A stretch of 64,000 nucleotides of DNA from Paraburkholderia sp. BCC1884 (lineage in GTDB: Bacteria > Pseudomonadota > Gammaproteobacteria > Burkholderiales > Burkholderiaceae): assembly GCF_900996225.1 (NCBI RefSeq), contig NZ_CAAJGL010000044.1, positions 62,001-126,000 of the forward strand, read 5' to 3'. Below, piece by piece: positions 11,011-19,372 of the stretch. The notes beneath the pieces were generated by a model that made no database searches, had not been told where the DNA came from, and saw only the letters and a program-made list of their open reading frames with translations. How positions within the stretch are numbered: the stretch's first letter is position 1; the number at the start of each line of letters is the position of its first letter. The position numbers were made by a program, and so were the translations under genes.

Positions 11011-11052
11011 GAAAAACAGAGCCGGGCACCTGAGAGGGTGACCCGGCTTTTT
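11011..11052. terminator. bidirectional terminator between gltD and dadA
   Basis: Arms GCCGGG-CACC (11021-11030) and GGTG-A-CCCGGC (11037-11047), followed by TTTTT on the plus strand. An A-run at 11012-11016 gives a T-run on the minus strand. It sits between convergent gltD and dadA and can serve both. Confidence 0.85.
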
Positions 11053-11097
11053 ACTGTCAGGCGCCTGGCCGCTTACGCGCGGTCTGTGTGATCGGCT

Positions 11098-12363
11098 TTA
11101 CTTGCGATAGCGCGCCAACGTCAGCCCATCGAGATCGATATCCGGTGCGCGCTGCGTGATCAGATCAGCGACCACGCGTCCCGAGCCCATCGACATCGCC
11201 CAGCCCGTCGAGCCGTGTCCGAGGTTCAGCCACAGATTGTCTACACCGGATGGGCCGAGCAACGGTGCGCCGTCAGGCGTCATCGGACGGCGTCCGACCC
11301 AGAAATGCGCGGAGGTCGGATTGGCCGCGTGCGGAAACCAGTCTTTAAGCACCTTCATCAGCGTCTGCAGCGCCTGCTCGCGCAGGGTGGTTTGCCGGTT
11401 ACCGAGTTCCGCCGTTCCCGCTACACGCAAGTTGTTGCCGAAGCGCGTGATCGCCGTTTTCAAGGACTCGTCCATCAGCGCCGCGTGCGGAGCCTTTTCT
11501 TCATCGGTGACGGGCAGCGTGGCCGAATAGCCTTTCACCGGATACAGCGGCACTTTCACGCCCAGCGGCGCAACCAGCGCTGCGCTATCGACGCCCAGTG
11601 CCACCACCACCGCATCGGCCTGCAAGGTCTCGCTGCCGCGTTCGCTTTCGACACGCACCCCGCGTACCGCCCCGCCTTGCACGTCGAGCGAGATCACGTT
11701 GGTGTCGAAGCGGAACTGCACGCCATTGCGCTCGCAGATCGCGCGCAGTTCGCGGGTGAAGCGCGCGCAGTCGCCGGCTTCGTCGTCGGGCAGATAGAGG
11801 CCGGAGAGCGGCGTCTGACGCGCCCAGCGCAAACCCGGTTCGATCTCGATGCATTGCGCCGCGCTGACTTCGCGGTGAACGATGCCCGCATCGCGCAACA
11901 CGGCCAACGCGGGTTGCGCGAGTTCGACGTCGTACTCGCTGCGGAACAGTTGCAGATAGCCTTGGCTGCGGCCGTAATCGAACGGATGACGGCCGCGAAA
12001 TTCGTGCAGACAATCGCGGCTGTAGTAAGCGATGCGCTGCATGCGCTGCTTGTTGACGCGAAAGCGTTCGAGATCGCATTCACGCAGCCAGCGCGCAATC
12101 CAGCGCCATTGAGCCGGATCGAAGGTAGGACGAAAGATCAGCGGCGAGGCCGGTTTGAAGAGGTATTTGAGAATCTTCGACGGCATGCCGGGCGCGGCCC
12201 AGGGCGTCACGTAGCCCGGCGCGATCACGCCCGCGTTGCCGAAGCTGGTGGAGAGCGCGACATCCGGTTCGCGCTCGATCACGGTGACGTCGCAGCCTTG
12301 CTGGCGCAAGTAAAAAGCGGTGGCGACGCCAATCACACCGCCGCCGAGAACAATCGTTTTCAT
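11098..12363 (-). CDS. dadA: D-amino acid dehydrogenase small subunit
   Basis: FAD-dependent inner-membrane-associated dehydrogenase that oxidises D-amino acids (classically D-alanine) to 2-oxo acids and ammonia, passing electrons to the respiratory chain. It has 421 residues. The start at 12363 gives MKTIVLGGGVIGVATAFYL, a perfect dinucleotide-binding GxGxxG fold at the very N-terminus. Frames running further upstream overlap the next gene and have no support. Other hallmarks are STSFGNAGVIAPGYVTPWAAPGM and the C-terminal LNLGHGSTGWAMSMGSGR. It lies 17 bases downstream of an MFS transporter on the same strand, suggesting an uptake-plus-oxidation operon. No dadX racemase is nearby. Confidence 0.95.
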   Translation of the reverse strand: MKTIVLGGGVIGVATAFYLRQQGCDVTVIEREPDVALSTSFGNAGVIAPGYVTPWAAPGMPSKILKYLFKPASPLIFRPTFDPAQWRWIARWLRECDLERFRVNKQRMQRIAYYSRDCLHEFRGRHPFDYGRSQGYLQLFRSEYDVELAQPALAVLRDAGIVHREVSAAQCIEIEPGLRWARQTPLSGLYLPDDEAGDCARFTRELRAICERNGVQFRFDTNVISLDVQGGAVRGVRVESERGSETLQADAVVVALGVDSAALVAPLGVKVPLYPVKGYSATLPVTDEEKAPHAALMDESLKTAITRFGNNLRVAGTAELGNRQTTLREQALQTLMKVLKDWFPHAANPTSAHFWVGRRPMTPDGAPLLGPSGVDNLWLNLGHGSTGWAMSMGSGRVVADLITQRAPDIDLDGLTLARYRK

Positions 12364-12380
12364 GTATGTGTACTGCGTTT

Positions 12381-13640
12381 TCAGGCGGCAGGGTGAGCCG
12401 CGCCCAGCACTTTGCCCTTGGTTTCCGGCAGGCACAACGCGGCGACGATCACCAGCAGATAGCCCGCACCGGCCACGATGCCCATCGCTTTCACGAGCGT
12501 CATGGTTTGCGACAGGGTACCGACCAGAATCGGAAAGAACGAGCCGAGTCCGCGGCCCAGGTTGTAGCAGAAGCCTTGTCCCGAACCGCGAATCGAATTC
12601 GGATACAGCTCCGACAAATAAGCGCCTACGCCCGCAAAAATCCCTTGCACGACGATGCCGAGCGGGAAGCCGAGCGCGAGCATCATGACGTCGGTAATGG
12701 GCAGCATCGTGTAGACCATGCCGAGCACGAAGGAGCCGATCGCGAACAGCACGAACGACGCGCGTCGGCCGATCCTGTCGCACAAAATCGCCCCGACGAT
12801 ATAGCCGGTAAACGATCCGACGATCAGCACGATCAGATAGCCGCTGGTATTGAACACCGACAGATGACGCACGGTCTTCAGATAGGTGGGCAGCCAGGTG
12901 GTGATCGCGTAATAGCCGCCGAGCATGCCGGTACACAACGCACTGCCGAGCAGGGTGGTCTTCAGATGCAAAGCCGAGAAAATCTGCAGAAAGTGTGAGG
13001 TGTCGAAGCCACTCTCGCGGGCGCGGCGTGTTTCCAGAAATATCTCGGGATCGCTCACATTGCGACGAATGTAGATGATCCACGCCGCAGGCAGCAGGCC
13101 GATCCAGAAGCACGCGCGCCACGCGTATTGCTCGGGCAGCAGCGCGAAGAACGCCCAGTAGATGATGGCCGCCGCCGCCCAGCCGAACGACCAGCTGCTT
13201 TGCACGGTGCCCACGGCCTTCGCGCGATGCTGCGGCGAGCGGATGGTCTCGGCCATCATGATCGTCACGACCGACCACTCACCGCCGAAGCCGATGCCCT
13301 GTAGCGTGCGCGTGCTGAGCAGTTGCCAGAACGAATTCGTGAAGCCCGACAGAAACGTGAACAGCGCAAAGGTGGCGATGGTCCACTGCAGCACGCGAAT
13401 ACGACCGTAGCGATCCGCAAGAATGCCGGCGAGCCAGCCGCCGATGGCCGACGAGATCAGCGAACTGGTGGCGATCATGCCGGCTTCGCTCTTGGTCATG
13501 CCCCACGTCGCGATCAGTGTCGGAATGAGGAACGAATAGATCATGAAGTCGAAGGCGTCGACCGCATAACCGCCGAAGCCGGCATACAGGGTGCGCCGTT
13601 CGCGCTGGGTCAGTTCGGTGAACCATTGGAGAGAGGGCAT
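12381..13640 (-). CDS. MFS transporter, metabolite:H+ symporter type
   Basis: A 419-residue major facilitator with about 12 membrane segments. The start at 13640 (MPSLQWFTELTQRERR) was chosen because a frame extending 51 codons upstream is Arg/Pro-rich and unlike MFS N-termini. A GGAGA lies upstream. The loop 2-3 signature GILADRYGRIRV and the RTLQGIGFGGEWSV segment place it among the sugar/aromatic-acid/sialate-like symporters. Its substrate cannot be read from sequence. Coupling with dadA suggests a D-amino acid or related nitrogen compound, as an inference. The 263-base gap upstream to the divergent gene at 13904 probably holds both promoters. Confidence 0.88.
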   Translation of the reverse strand: MPSLQWFTELTQRERRTLYAGFGGYAVDAFDFMIYSFLIPTLIATWGMTKSEAGMIATSSLISSAIGGWLAGILADRYGRIRVLQWTIATFALFTFLSGFTNSFWQLLSTRTLQGIGFGGEWSVVTIMMAETIRSPQHRAKAVGTVQSSWSFGWAAAAIIYWAFFALLPEQYAWRACFWIGLLPAAWIIYIRRNVSDPEIFLETRRARESGFDTSHFLQIFSALHLKTTLLGSALCTGMLGGYYAITTWLPTYLKTVRHLSVFNTSGYLIVLIVGSFTGYIVGAILCDRIGRRASFVLFAIGSFVLGMVYTMLPITDVMMLALGFPLGIVVQGIFAGVGAYLSELYPNSIRGSGQGFCYNLGRGLGSFFPILVGTLSQTMTLVKAMGIVAGAGYLLVIVAALCLPETKGKVLGAAHPAA

Positions 13641-13903
13641 GTTTTGTTGTGGTCTCCAGGGTTTTTCTTGCCGGCGGCGCATTGAGGTCGGCGCATTGGT
13701 AGGGTGTTTGTATTCTACGGGGACGAGGCTGGGTGAGGCCAGCGGTGGAAAAAAATGGCGCGAGCGGTAACAAGCCTCCCCTTTCCTTACCAACGACTAC
13801 CATGTAACGCAAAAACGGTTTACCCCCGTTAAACTGCGGCGGCAGCGTCGATGCTGCGAAATAACTCTTCCCAACACCTCCACGCCCGCGCCCATCACGC
13901 CTC

Positions 13904-14851
13904 ATGCCTTTAACCGCCAACACCTGCTCGCCTTTCCGTCGCTCCGCGAGCATGTCCGTGCGGGCAGGTCGGATTTCGTGCGATGAGGTATCTGAATCAC
14001 GCCGCAGCTTTCTCAAGCGCTCGGCAAGTCTCCTGCTGGTGTCCGGCATGGGCAGCTCGCTGCTCTCCGCATGCGGCGGCAGCCTCGGCGCCGATCAGCC
14101 GGATACCCCGCGGCTCGCTTCCGTCGATAACTTCCGCGATGTCGCGGGCGCGGCAGCAGGCTATCCGACCGTCGACGGCAAACAGATGCGGCGGGGCGTC
14201 TTCTACCGCTCCAATACGTTGACCTTGAGCGCCGTCGATCAGACCACGCTCGACGCGCTCGGCATCGCCACCGTCTACGACCTGCGCACGCCCGGCGAAG
14301 TCGCGCGCACCGGCGATGTCCTGCCGGCCGGCGCGACATCGCAAACGTTCAATGTTCTGGGTATGCGCGACTTCGTCACGCCGGTCTTCGATACGCCCGG
14401 CGGCGCGGTCGCGTTCATGGAAGGGCAGGCGCGTTCCTACGTGACGGGCGCCGCACAGCGCGAGAGCTACGGTGCGCTCCTCACGCATCTCGCCGACGAA
14501 CCCGGCGTGCAGCTATTCCATTCGAGCGCGGGTAAGGACCGCGCCGGGTGGGTGTCGGCATTACTGCTCAGTATCGCCAACGTTCCGCTCGACGTCATTA
14601 CACAGGACTATCTGCTCAGCAACGTCTATCTGACCTTGTCGATCAAGGCGCAAACCGACACGCTGCGCGCGCAGGATGGCGACGCCGCCGTGACGGTCGA
14701 AACGCCGTTGCTGGATGTCCAGGAGAGTTATCTGCAGGCCGGGTTCGACCAGGTGCAGGCGAGCTACGGCACGATGACCAACTATCTGACGCAGGGCCTC
14801 GGCGTGTCGCAATCGACGATCGATACGTTGCGTGGTCGGCTCGTGGTCTAA
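13904..14851 (+). CDS. Tat-exported lipoprotein with tyrosine-phosphatase fold, Ser for catalytic Cys
   Basis: A protein of the bacterial tyrosine-phosphatase family related to mycobacterial PtpB, with DNFRDVAG, RGVFYRSNTL and YDLRTPGE. The phosphate-binding loop normally reads H-C-x-x-G-K-D-R-x-G. Here it is H206-S207-S-A-G-K-D-R213-A-G, so the nucleophilic Cys is Ser (codon TCG at 14522-14524) while Lys, Asp and Arg are kept. The N-terminus has a textbook twin-arginine motif SRRSFLK (residues 32-38), a hydrophobic stretch and a lipobox LLSAC with Cys57, predicting a Tat-exported, lipid-anchored protein. Start is uncertain: ATG 13904, ATG 13952 or GTG 13958 all keep the Tat signal. It may be a phosphate-ester binder rather than an enzyme. 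Confidence 0.85.
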   Translation: MPLTANTCSPFRRSASMSVRAGRISCDEVSESRRSFLKRSASLLLVSGMGSSLLSACGGSLGADQPDTPRLASVDNFRDVAGAAAGYPTVDGKQMRRGVFYRSNTLTLSAVDQTTLDALGIATVYDLRTPGEVARTGDVLPAGATSQTFNVLGMRDFVTPVFDTPGGAVAFMEGQARSYVTGAAQRESYGALLTHLADEPGVQLFHSSAGKDRAGWVSALLLSIANVPLDVITQDYLLSNVYLTLSIKAQTDTLRAQDGDAAVTVETPLLDVQESYLQAGFDQVQASYGTMTNYLTQGLGVSQSTIDTLRGRLVV

Positions 14852-14871
14852 GGAGCGCAAAGCGTTCAGGC

Positions 14872-14905
14872 AAAAAAAAAGTCCGCCCCAAACAAGCGGG
14901 CGGAC
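14872..14905 (-). terminator. terminator of the sensor kinase operon
   Basis: Stem GTCCGCCC (14881-14888) with GGGCGGAC (14898-14905), preceded on the plus strand by nine A. Read on the minus strand this is a stem followed by nine T, positioned about 100 bases after the kinase stop codon. It offers no T-run to the plus-strand gene. Confidence 0.85.
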
Positions 14906-15006
14906 AGAGAAGGGCGGCATCGAGGTTGCCGGTGGCGACTATAAGGCGCAAGCCATCGAAATAGTCGGTCCAGTAAGGGCACGTAAGCGCGCCCGCCCGA
15001 TCTCCC

Positions 15007-16278
15007 TCATGCCAGCGCTGCCACGACCGGCAATTCAATTCGCACTTCCAACCCGCCTTGCGCGTGATTGCGCACCTGACAGCGCCCGCCGCGGTCGTGC
15101 GCGAGTCGCGAGACGATGGCGAGACCCAGACCGCAATGACCTTCGCCGCCGCGTGCCGCGTCGAGTCGCACGAAGGGTTTCATCGCCGCCGCGATGCGAT
15201 CGTCCGGGATGCCCGGACCATGATCGCGCACGCTGATGACCCAACGCTGGTCGTTGCGCACCGTCACGATATCCACCGGTGCGGAGCCATGTTCGAGCGC
15301 GTTGTCGACGATGTTCGTGACGAGCCGGTCGAGCAGCGTGCGCGGCAACGTGAACGACGGACCGGCGCGCAGATCGAGCGTGAATAGCGGGGTTTCGGTG
15401 CTGTCGCTGGCGGAAAACTGTTCCTGCAGGAATTCGTCGACCTCGACCGGCGGACCCGCGTCGGCGGACTGACCGGCGAATTCGAGAAACTGCTGGACGA
15501 TGTTGGTGAGCGAATCGACGTCACGAATCAGACCCGCACGTTCGTTCTCCGCGACCAGCACGCTCGCGCGCAATTTGAGCCGGGTGAGCGGCGCCTTCAG
15601 ATCGTGCGCGACGCCTGCCAGCATCACCGCCTGGTCGTCGCCGGCTTCGTTCAGGCGCCGCATCATGTCGTTGAACGAGCCGATCAGATCGCGCAGTTCG
15701 CGCGGGCCTTGTACCGTCACGGGCTCCGGGCGGCCGCCCGAGCCGAATGCACGGGCCGCATCGGCGACGCGCGACAGCGGCCGTTGCATTTGCCAGACCG
15801 CGAGCAGCGACAGAACCAGCGCCCCGACCAGCATCGAAACGGACTCGACGAGAAAGCGCGGGCGCGGCGGCACGTCGACCGGCACCACGACCCAGTTCGA
15901 TTTGCCGGGGAATAGTACCCACAACTGCGGCGGGTGCAGGTCATCCACCGCGATGCGCGTACCGGGCGGCAGATTCTCACGCAAATGCCGGCTCAGCTCC
16001 ACCAGCGGACGCATGGTGGGCTCCTGCAAGTGCACGCTTGCCGGCATGTTCCAGGTGGGCACGAGATGCACGCGCATGGCGGGCGCGAGCGCGGCGCCTT
16101 TCATCGGCTCGCCGTTGACGGCTTGCAGCACCAGCAGAATGCCCCGTGCGAAGCCGTCGATTTCATGGCGTGGCGGCTGCATCACCACCAGCACGAACCA
16201 GCCGGCCTGAATCGCAAACAAGACCGCCGTGGACAGCAACGCCATTCTGCCGAACAGCGTGTTCAGCGGATTTCTCAT
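15007..16278 (-). CDS. EnvZ-like sensor histidine kinase
   Basis: A 423-residue membrane histidine kinase. One membrane segment is near residues 10-33, a periplasmic domain of about 110 residues follows, and a second membrane segment is near 145-162. Then come a HAMP linker (PLSRVADAARAFGSG), the dimerisation H-box LAGVAHDLKAPLTRLKLR with phospho-accepting His225, and an ATP-binding HATPase domain with N-box NIVDNALEHG and G-boxes DHGPGIP and GLGLAI. It overlaps the response regulator by ATGA (16275-16278), so both are translated together and act as a pair. The signal it senses is unknown. Overall architecture is that of EnvZ/RstB-type kinases. Confidence 0.95.
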   Translation of the reverse strand: MRNPLNTLFGRMALLSTAVLFAIQAGWFVLVVMQPPRHEIDGFARGILLVLQAVNGEPMKGAALAPAMRVHLVPTWNMPASVHLQEPTMRPLVELSRHLRENLPPGTRIAVDDLHPPQLWVLFPGKSNWVVVPVDVPPRPRFLVESVSMLVGALVLSLLAVWQMQRPLSRVADAARAFGSGGRPEPVTVQGPRELRDLIGSFNDMMRRLNEAGDDQAVMLAGVAHDLKAPLTRLKLRASVLVAENERAGLIRDVDSLTNIVQQFLEFAGQSADAGPPVEVDEFLQEQFSASDSTETPLFTLDLRAGPSFTLPRTLLDRLVTNIVDNALEHGSAPVDIVTVRNDQRWVISVRDHGPGIPDDRIAAAMKPFVRLDAARGGEGHCGLGLAIVSRLAHDRGGRCQVRNHAQGGLEVRIELPVVAALA

Positions 16279-17015
16279 GCGGTGGGGCTGGCCTCGTCGG
16301 CGAAGGGCGTGCCGTCTGCGTCGGGCACGAACACGTAGCCTTTGCCGCGCACCGTCTGCACGTAGCAGGGGTTGGACGGATCGTCTTCGATCACGCGGCG
16401 CAGACGCCAGATCGGTACGTCGAGGCTACGGTCGCGAAAGGCCAGATTGTCGCGATGCACGAGATCGTGAATCAGCACGCGCGACAACACCTTGTACGGA
16501 TTGTTGACGAAGATCTTCAGGAGCGCGAACTCACTGTCGCGCAGCGGCAGCTTCGTGTCGTCGCGCGACAGCGCGCGGGTCGCGAAGTCGAGTTCGAACG
16601 GCCCGAACCGGTAAGGCTTGCGAGCCTCCGGCGCGCTGGTGGTGGAGGGCCCGCGACGACGCAAGACCGTGTGGATACGGGCGAGCAATTCGCGTGGATC
16701 GAACGGCTTGGTCAGATAGTCGTCCGCGCCCAGCGAGAGCCCGACGATGCGGTCGGCCACCGTGCCGCGCGCGGTCACGAAGATCACCGGAATGTCGTCG
16801 CCGGCGGCACGCAGCGCGGTGAGCGCGCGCAAGCCGTCGGTGTTCGGCATCATGATGTCGAGTACGACGACCGACGGCCGTTCGCGCTCGAGCCGGCGCT
16901 GGAGATGGGTGCCGTCATGCAGCACTGACGCGTCGAAGCCGTTCGATTGCAGAAACTTGCAAAGCAGATCGCGTACGACCGGATCGTCGTCGACGATAAG
17001 GACCTGTGGATTCAT
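16275..17015 (-). CDS. OmpR-family response regulator (first copy)
   Basis: A 246-residue two-domain regulator. The receiver domain (1-120) has the acidic pair DD in IVDDDPVV, phospho-acceptor Asp53 in VVLDIMMP, and Lys in YLTKPFDP. The C-terminal winged-helix domain (about 140-235) has RDRSLDVPIWRLRR as recognition helix region and YVQTVRGKGYVF. It precedes and overlaps the kinase gene. A second regulator at 19373-20113 is closely similar along its whole length, so the two look like a local duplication. It is divergent from the small-gene cassette at 17425-19328 and is a natural candidate to control it. Confidence 0.95.
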   Translation of the reverse strand: MNPQVLIVDDDPVVRDLLCKFLQSNGFDASVLHDGTHLQRRLERERPSVVVLDIMMPNTDGLRALTALRAAGDDIPVIFVTARGTVADRIVGLSLGADDYLTKPFDPRELLARIHTVLRRRGPSTTSAPEARKPYRFGPFELDFATRALSRDDTKLPLRDSEFALLKIFVNNPYKVLSRVLIHDLVHRDNLAFRDRSLDVPIWRLRRVIEDDPSNPCYVQTVRGKGYVFVPDADGTPFADEASPTA

Positions 17016-17424
17016 GGCGAAATTCTAGACTGGCGTGCGCGAGGCGCGGCCGACTGTTTTCTTACCAATGCTTACGCAGCGCCGCACGGCCTGCGCCGGT
17101 TCGCACTCAAGGCCCACCAGACAAGGCCCGCGGCCGGATTCAACGCGTCCATATTTGGCAATGTGCGCCGTCGCGCGCAATTCGCTTCGCATCGCTTAGA
17201 TTCCTCCGATGAAACAATTGGCGCGGAATGGGAAGCCCTTGAAACGAGTCGGAACGGGTCGTAAGAACCGCTGAAAAGCGCGCTTTCCTTCGTGCATCGG
17301 CAACGCCTGCACGGCGAGATGATTCGTCGTGCAGTACGTTGCGTCGCATGCCGAAACAGCCTAACGCCTTGGGCCCACGGCAGGCGGCGTGAAATCGACA
17401 ACCTAGCGCCACGCGAGGCTCATC
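17016..17424. other. intergenic region, 409 bp, no gene recognised
   Basis: Lies between the divergent response regulator and the plus-strand cassette. It should contain promoters for both and any binding sites of the OmpR-type regulators. I see no clear direct repeats, terminator or coding frame with protein-like features. Confidence 0.5.
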
Positions 17425-17610
17425 ATGACCATTCATAGCAATTTAGGCTCGACCCGCTTTTCATCGCTGGCGCCTACGCCGCCGGCTGCGGCAAAACCCG
17501 CTACCTCCGCCAACGAGAACGCCAGTGCGCAGCCCCGCGAATCCGCGGCCGAGGCGTTGCCCTCGCTGCCGGCCGGACTCGTCGGGCACAACGTCAACAC
17601 CACAGCCTGA
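17425..17610 (+). CDS. small hypothetical protein, Ala/Pro-rich
   Basis: An open frame of 61 codons with ATG at 17425 and a weak GAGG upstream. The product is rich in Ala, Pro, Ser and Asn, with no signal peptide, membrane segment or recognised domain. It is listed because it fits tightly into the cassette: the next gene starts 15 bases after its stop, and all four frames run in the same direction. It may be spurious in such GC-rich DNA. No function is proposed. Confidence 0.35.
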   Translation: MTIHSNLGSTRFSSLAPTPPAAAKPATSANENASAQPRESAAEALPSLPAGLVGHNVNTTA

Positions 17611-17625
17611 CGCAACGAGGCCCGT

Positions 17626-17823
17626 GTGTCGACCCCGAAAATGCCTGATCGCCTGATTCGTGTCGTTGCGTGGTTGACGCTCGGCGCGGCGCTGCTGCCG
17701 CTCGGCGGCTGCGCCGTGGCTGCGCTGCCGTGCCGGCTGACGTCGGCGACCCTGAAAATCATCCCGGTCGTCGGCCATGCCGCGGCCGCCCCGTTCGACA
17801 TGTGTTCATCCGCCATCGACTGA
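17626..17823 (+). CDS. small predicted lipoprotein (65 aa)
   Basis: A 65-residue product starting at GTG 17626, with GAGG seven bases upstream; ATG at 17641 is an alternative. Residues 8-28 form a signal peptide with a lipobox LPLGGC, and Cys29 would be lipidated. The mature part is only about 36 residues with two more cysteines (around residues 37 and 59) and a hydrophobic patch near IIPVVGHAAAAPF. Such tiny lipoproteins are common in Burkholderiales genomes, but I do not know a function. It is placed three bases before the 17827 gene and is almost certainly cotranscribed with it. Confidence 0.7.
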   Translation: MSTPKMPDRLIRVVAWLTLGAALLPLGGCAVAALPCRLTSATLKIIPVVGHAAAAPFDMCSSAID

Positions 17824-17826
17824 ATC

Positions 17827-18567
17827 ATGACACTCAAACGGATTGCCCGCGTTCTCATGCTGCTCGGCGGCGCGGTCTCGTTGGCGACAGTCGTCGCATC
17901 GGCGCAAGCGCAGCCGCCATCTGCCGCGCTGGTGCGCGTGGCGAATGCGTCCGCTGCGGTAACCCGTGACAGCGCCGCCGATGCGCGGCGGCGTGCCCAG
18001 GACACACCGTTCGCTTTTCGCGGCGTGGCGCTCGGCATCACGCTCGACGAGTTTCGCGCGGGTTCGACCGTGCGTGCCACGCCGATCGGCAGCGTGCCGG
18101 TTTGCGAAACCGACGTGCAGGCCGGCGCGCTCGGTATGCGGCTGAAATCGCGCGACAGCCTGACGGTGGCCTGCCGCTGGGCGCATCGTGCGGATGACGG
18201 CTGGGCCGTCTCACGCGCGGTGGTGGACGGCGCGCCGGCGCTCGAACACGTGCTGCGTTTTGCGCGTGTCGACGGGCAGAGCGCGCTGCGTCTGTACGAG
18301 ATTTCTTTCGTGATCGATGAGATCACCGCCGACGATTTGCGCGACGCGCTCGAAGATCGCTACGGCGCACCGCGGCTCGCGACGCAGAACGTCTCGGTCT
18401 CGGGCGCAATGCCGACCTATGTCTGGGAAAACGCGGTGAGTTCGATCACCTTGTGCTTTTTGCCGGGCACCCGCAACGGCACGCTCACCTATTTGCTGAA
18501 GGGCTCGGACGCGTGGGTGAAATCGGTGGTGCGGCAATGGCAGGCAAGCGGCGCCGAGGCGGGTTGA
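17827..18567 (+). CDS. periplasmic protein of unknown function (246 aa)
   Basis: A 246-residue protein with a signal peptide of about 28 residues (KRIARVLMLLGGAVSLATVVASAQAQ). After a low-complexity linker it has a globular domain that begins with FAFRGVALGITLDEFRAG. The pattern of a hydrophobic strand followed by LG-x-T-x-x-E-F is seen in small periplasmic domains that occur singly or in tandem. Three cysteines (in PVCETD, VACRW and TLCFLPG) could form disulfides. No catalytic motif was recognised. It stands between a small lipoprotein and the flgH paralogue, so a role in an outer-membrane or periplasmic assembly is plausible but inferred. Confidence 0.75.
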   Translation: MTLKRIARVLMLLGGAVSLATVVASAQAQPPSAALVRVANASAAVTRDSAADARRRAQDTPFAFRGVALGITLDEFRAGSTVRATPIGSVPVCETDVQAGALGMRLKSRDSLTVACRWAHRADDGWAVSRAVVDGAPALEHVLRFARVDGQSALRLYEISFVIDEITADDLRDALEDRYGAPRLATQNVSVSGAMPTYVWENAVSSITLCFLPGTRNGTLTYLLKGSDAWVKSVVRQWQASGAEAG

Positions 18568-18659
18568 TTGATGTCCAGGCTCCATGCGCGCTCACGCAGC
18601 GCCACTGCCGGTGTCGTTTCGACGGCGGCAGGTCCCATCCATCTCGCCAGGGAGCAGGC

Positions 18660-19328
18660 ATGACTACGCTTCGTCTAACGGTCGCGCTCGGCGCGGCGGC
18701 TTGCCTCGCGGCTTGCGCGAGCAGCCAGAATTCGATCGTCGAAACGCCGATGGCGCCGCCGCTCGCGTCGGCTCCGCTTAACGTCAACACGCAAGGCGCG
18801 ATCTATCAGGCGGGCATGCCGCTGCTGTTGTACGAAACCCCGCGTGCGCAACATATCGGCGACGTGCTGACGATTCGTCTCTCGGAATCGTATAGCGGCA
18901 ACAACAGCGCCAACGCGGCGGCCAGCCGGTCGAGCAGCATCACCGCAACAGCTGCCGATCAGTCGACCAACGCGGCTGCGCGGCTCGCGCGACTCTTCAA
19001 CATTGGCTCATCGAGTACGGACTACAAAGGGCAGGGTAGCCTCACCGACACCAGCGGCATGACCGGCACGCTGGCCGTCACGGTGATCGGCACGATGTCG
19101 ACCGGTAACCTCGTGGTGTCCGGTGAAAAGATCATTTCGATGAGCGGCAATCGCGACCGCTTGCGCCTCTCGGGTATCGTCAATCCGAAGGATATCGAAG
19201 CGGGTAACTACGTCGCGTCGGGCAAGGTCGCGAATGCGCGTATCGAGCAGGCCGGTGTAGGGATGGTCTCCGACGCGACGACATTGGGCTGGCTGCAGAG
19301 AATGTTCCTGAGCGTTCTGACGTTCTGA
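18660..19328 (+). CDS. flgH: orphan FlgH-family (flagellar L-ring) lipoprotein
   Basis: A 222-residue protein of the FlgH family, whose members form the L-ring of the flagellar basal body in the outer membrane. The start at 18660 has GGGAG upstream and gives a lipoprotein signal with lipobox CLAAC (Cys19). Family signatures are IGDVLTIRLSES, GTLAVTVIGTM, NLVVSGEKIISMS, RLSGIVNPKDIEAGN and ARIEQAGVG, ending in GWLQRMFL. Length and order are those of true FlgH. None of flgA-flgL or any other flagellar gene lies nearby, so this looks like an extra copy with a separate job. It ends 44 bases from the convergent second response regulator. Confidence 0.9.
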   Translation: MTTLRLTVALGAAACLAACASSQNSIVETPMAPPLASAPLNVNTQGAIYQAGMPLLLYETPRAQHIGDVLTIRLSESYSGNNSANAAASRSSSITATAADQSTNAAARLARLFNIGSSSTDYKGQGSLTDTSGMTGTLAVTVIGTMSTGNLVVSGEKIISMSGNRDRLRLSGIVNPKDIEAGNYVASGKVANARIEQAGVGMVSDATTLGWLQRMFLSVLTF

Positions 19329-19372
19329 TTCTCATGCGGCGGTGCGGTGCGGTGCGCACCTCGCGCTGCCGC

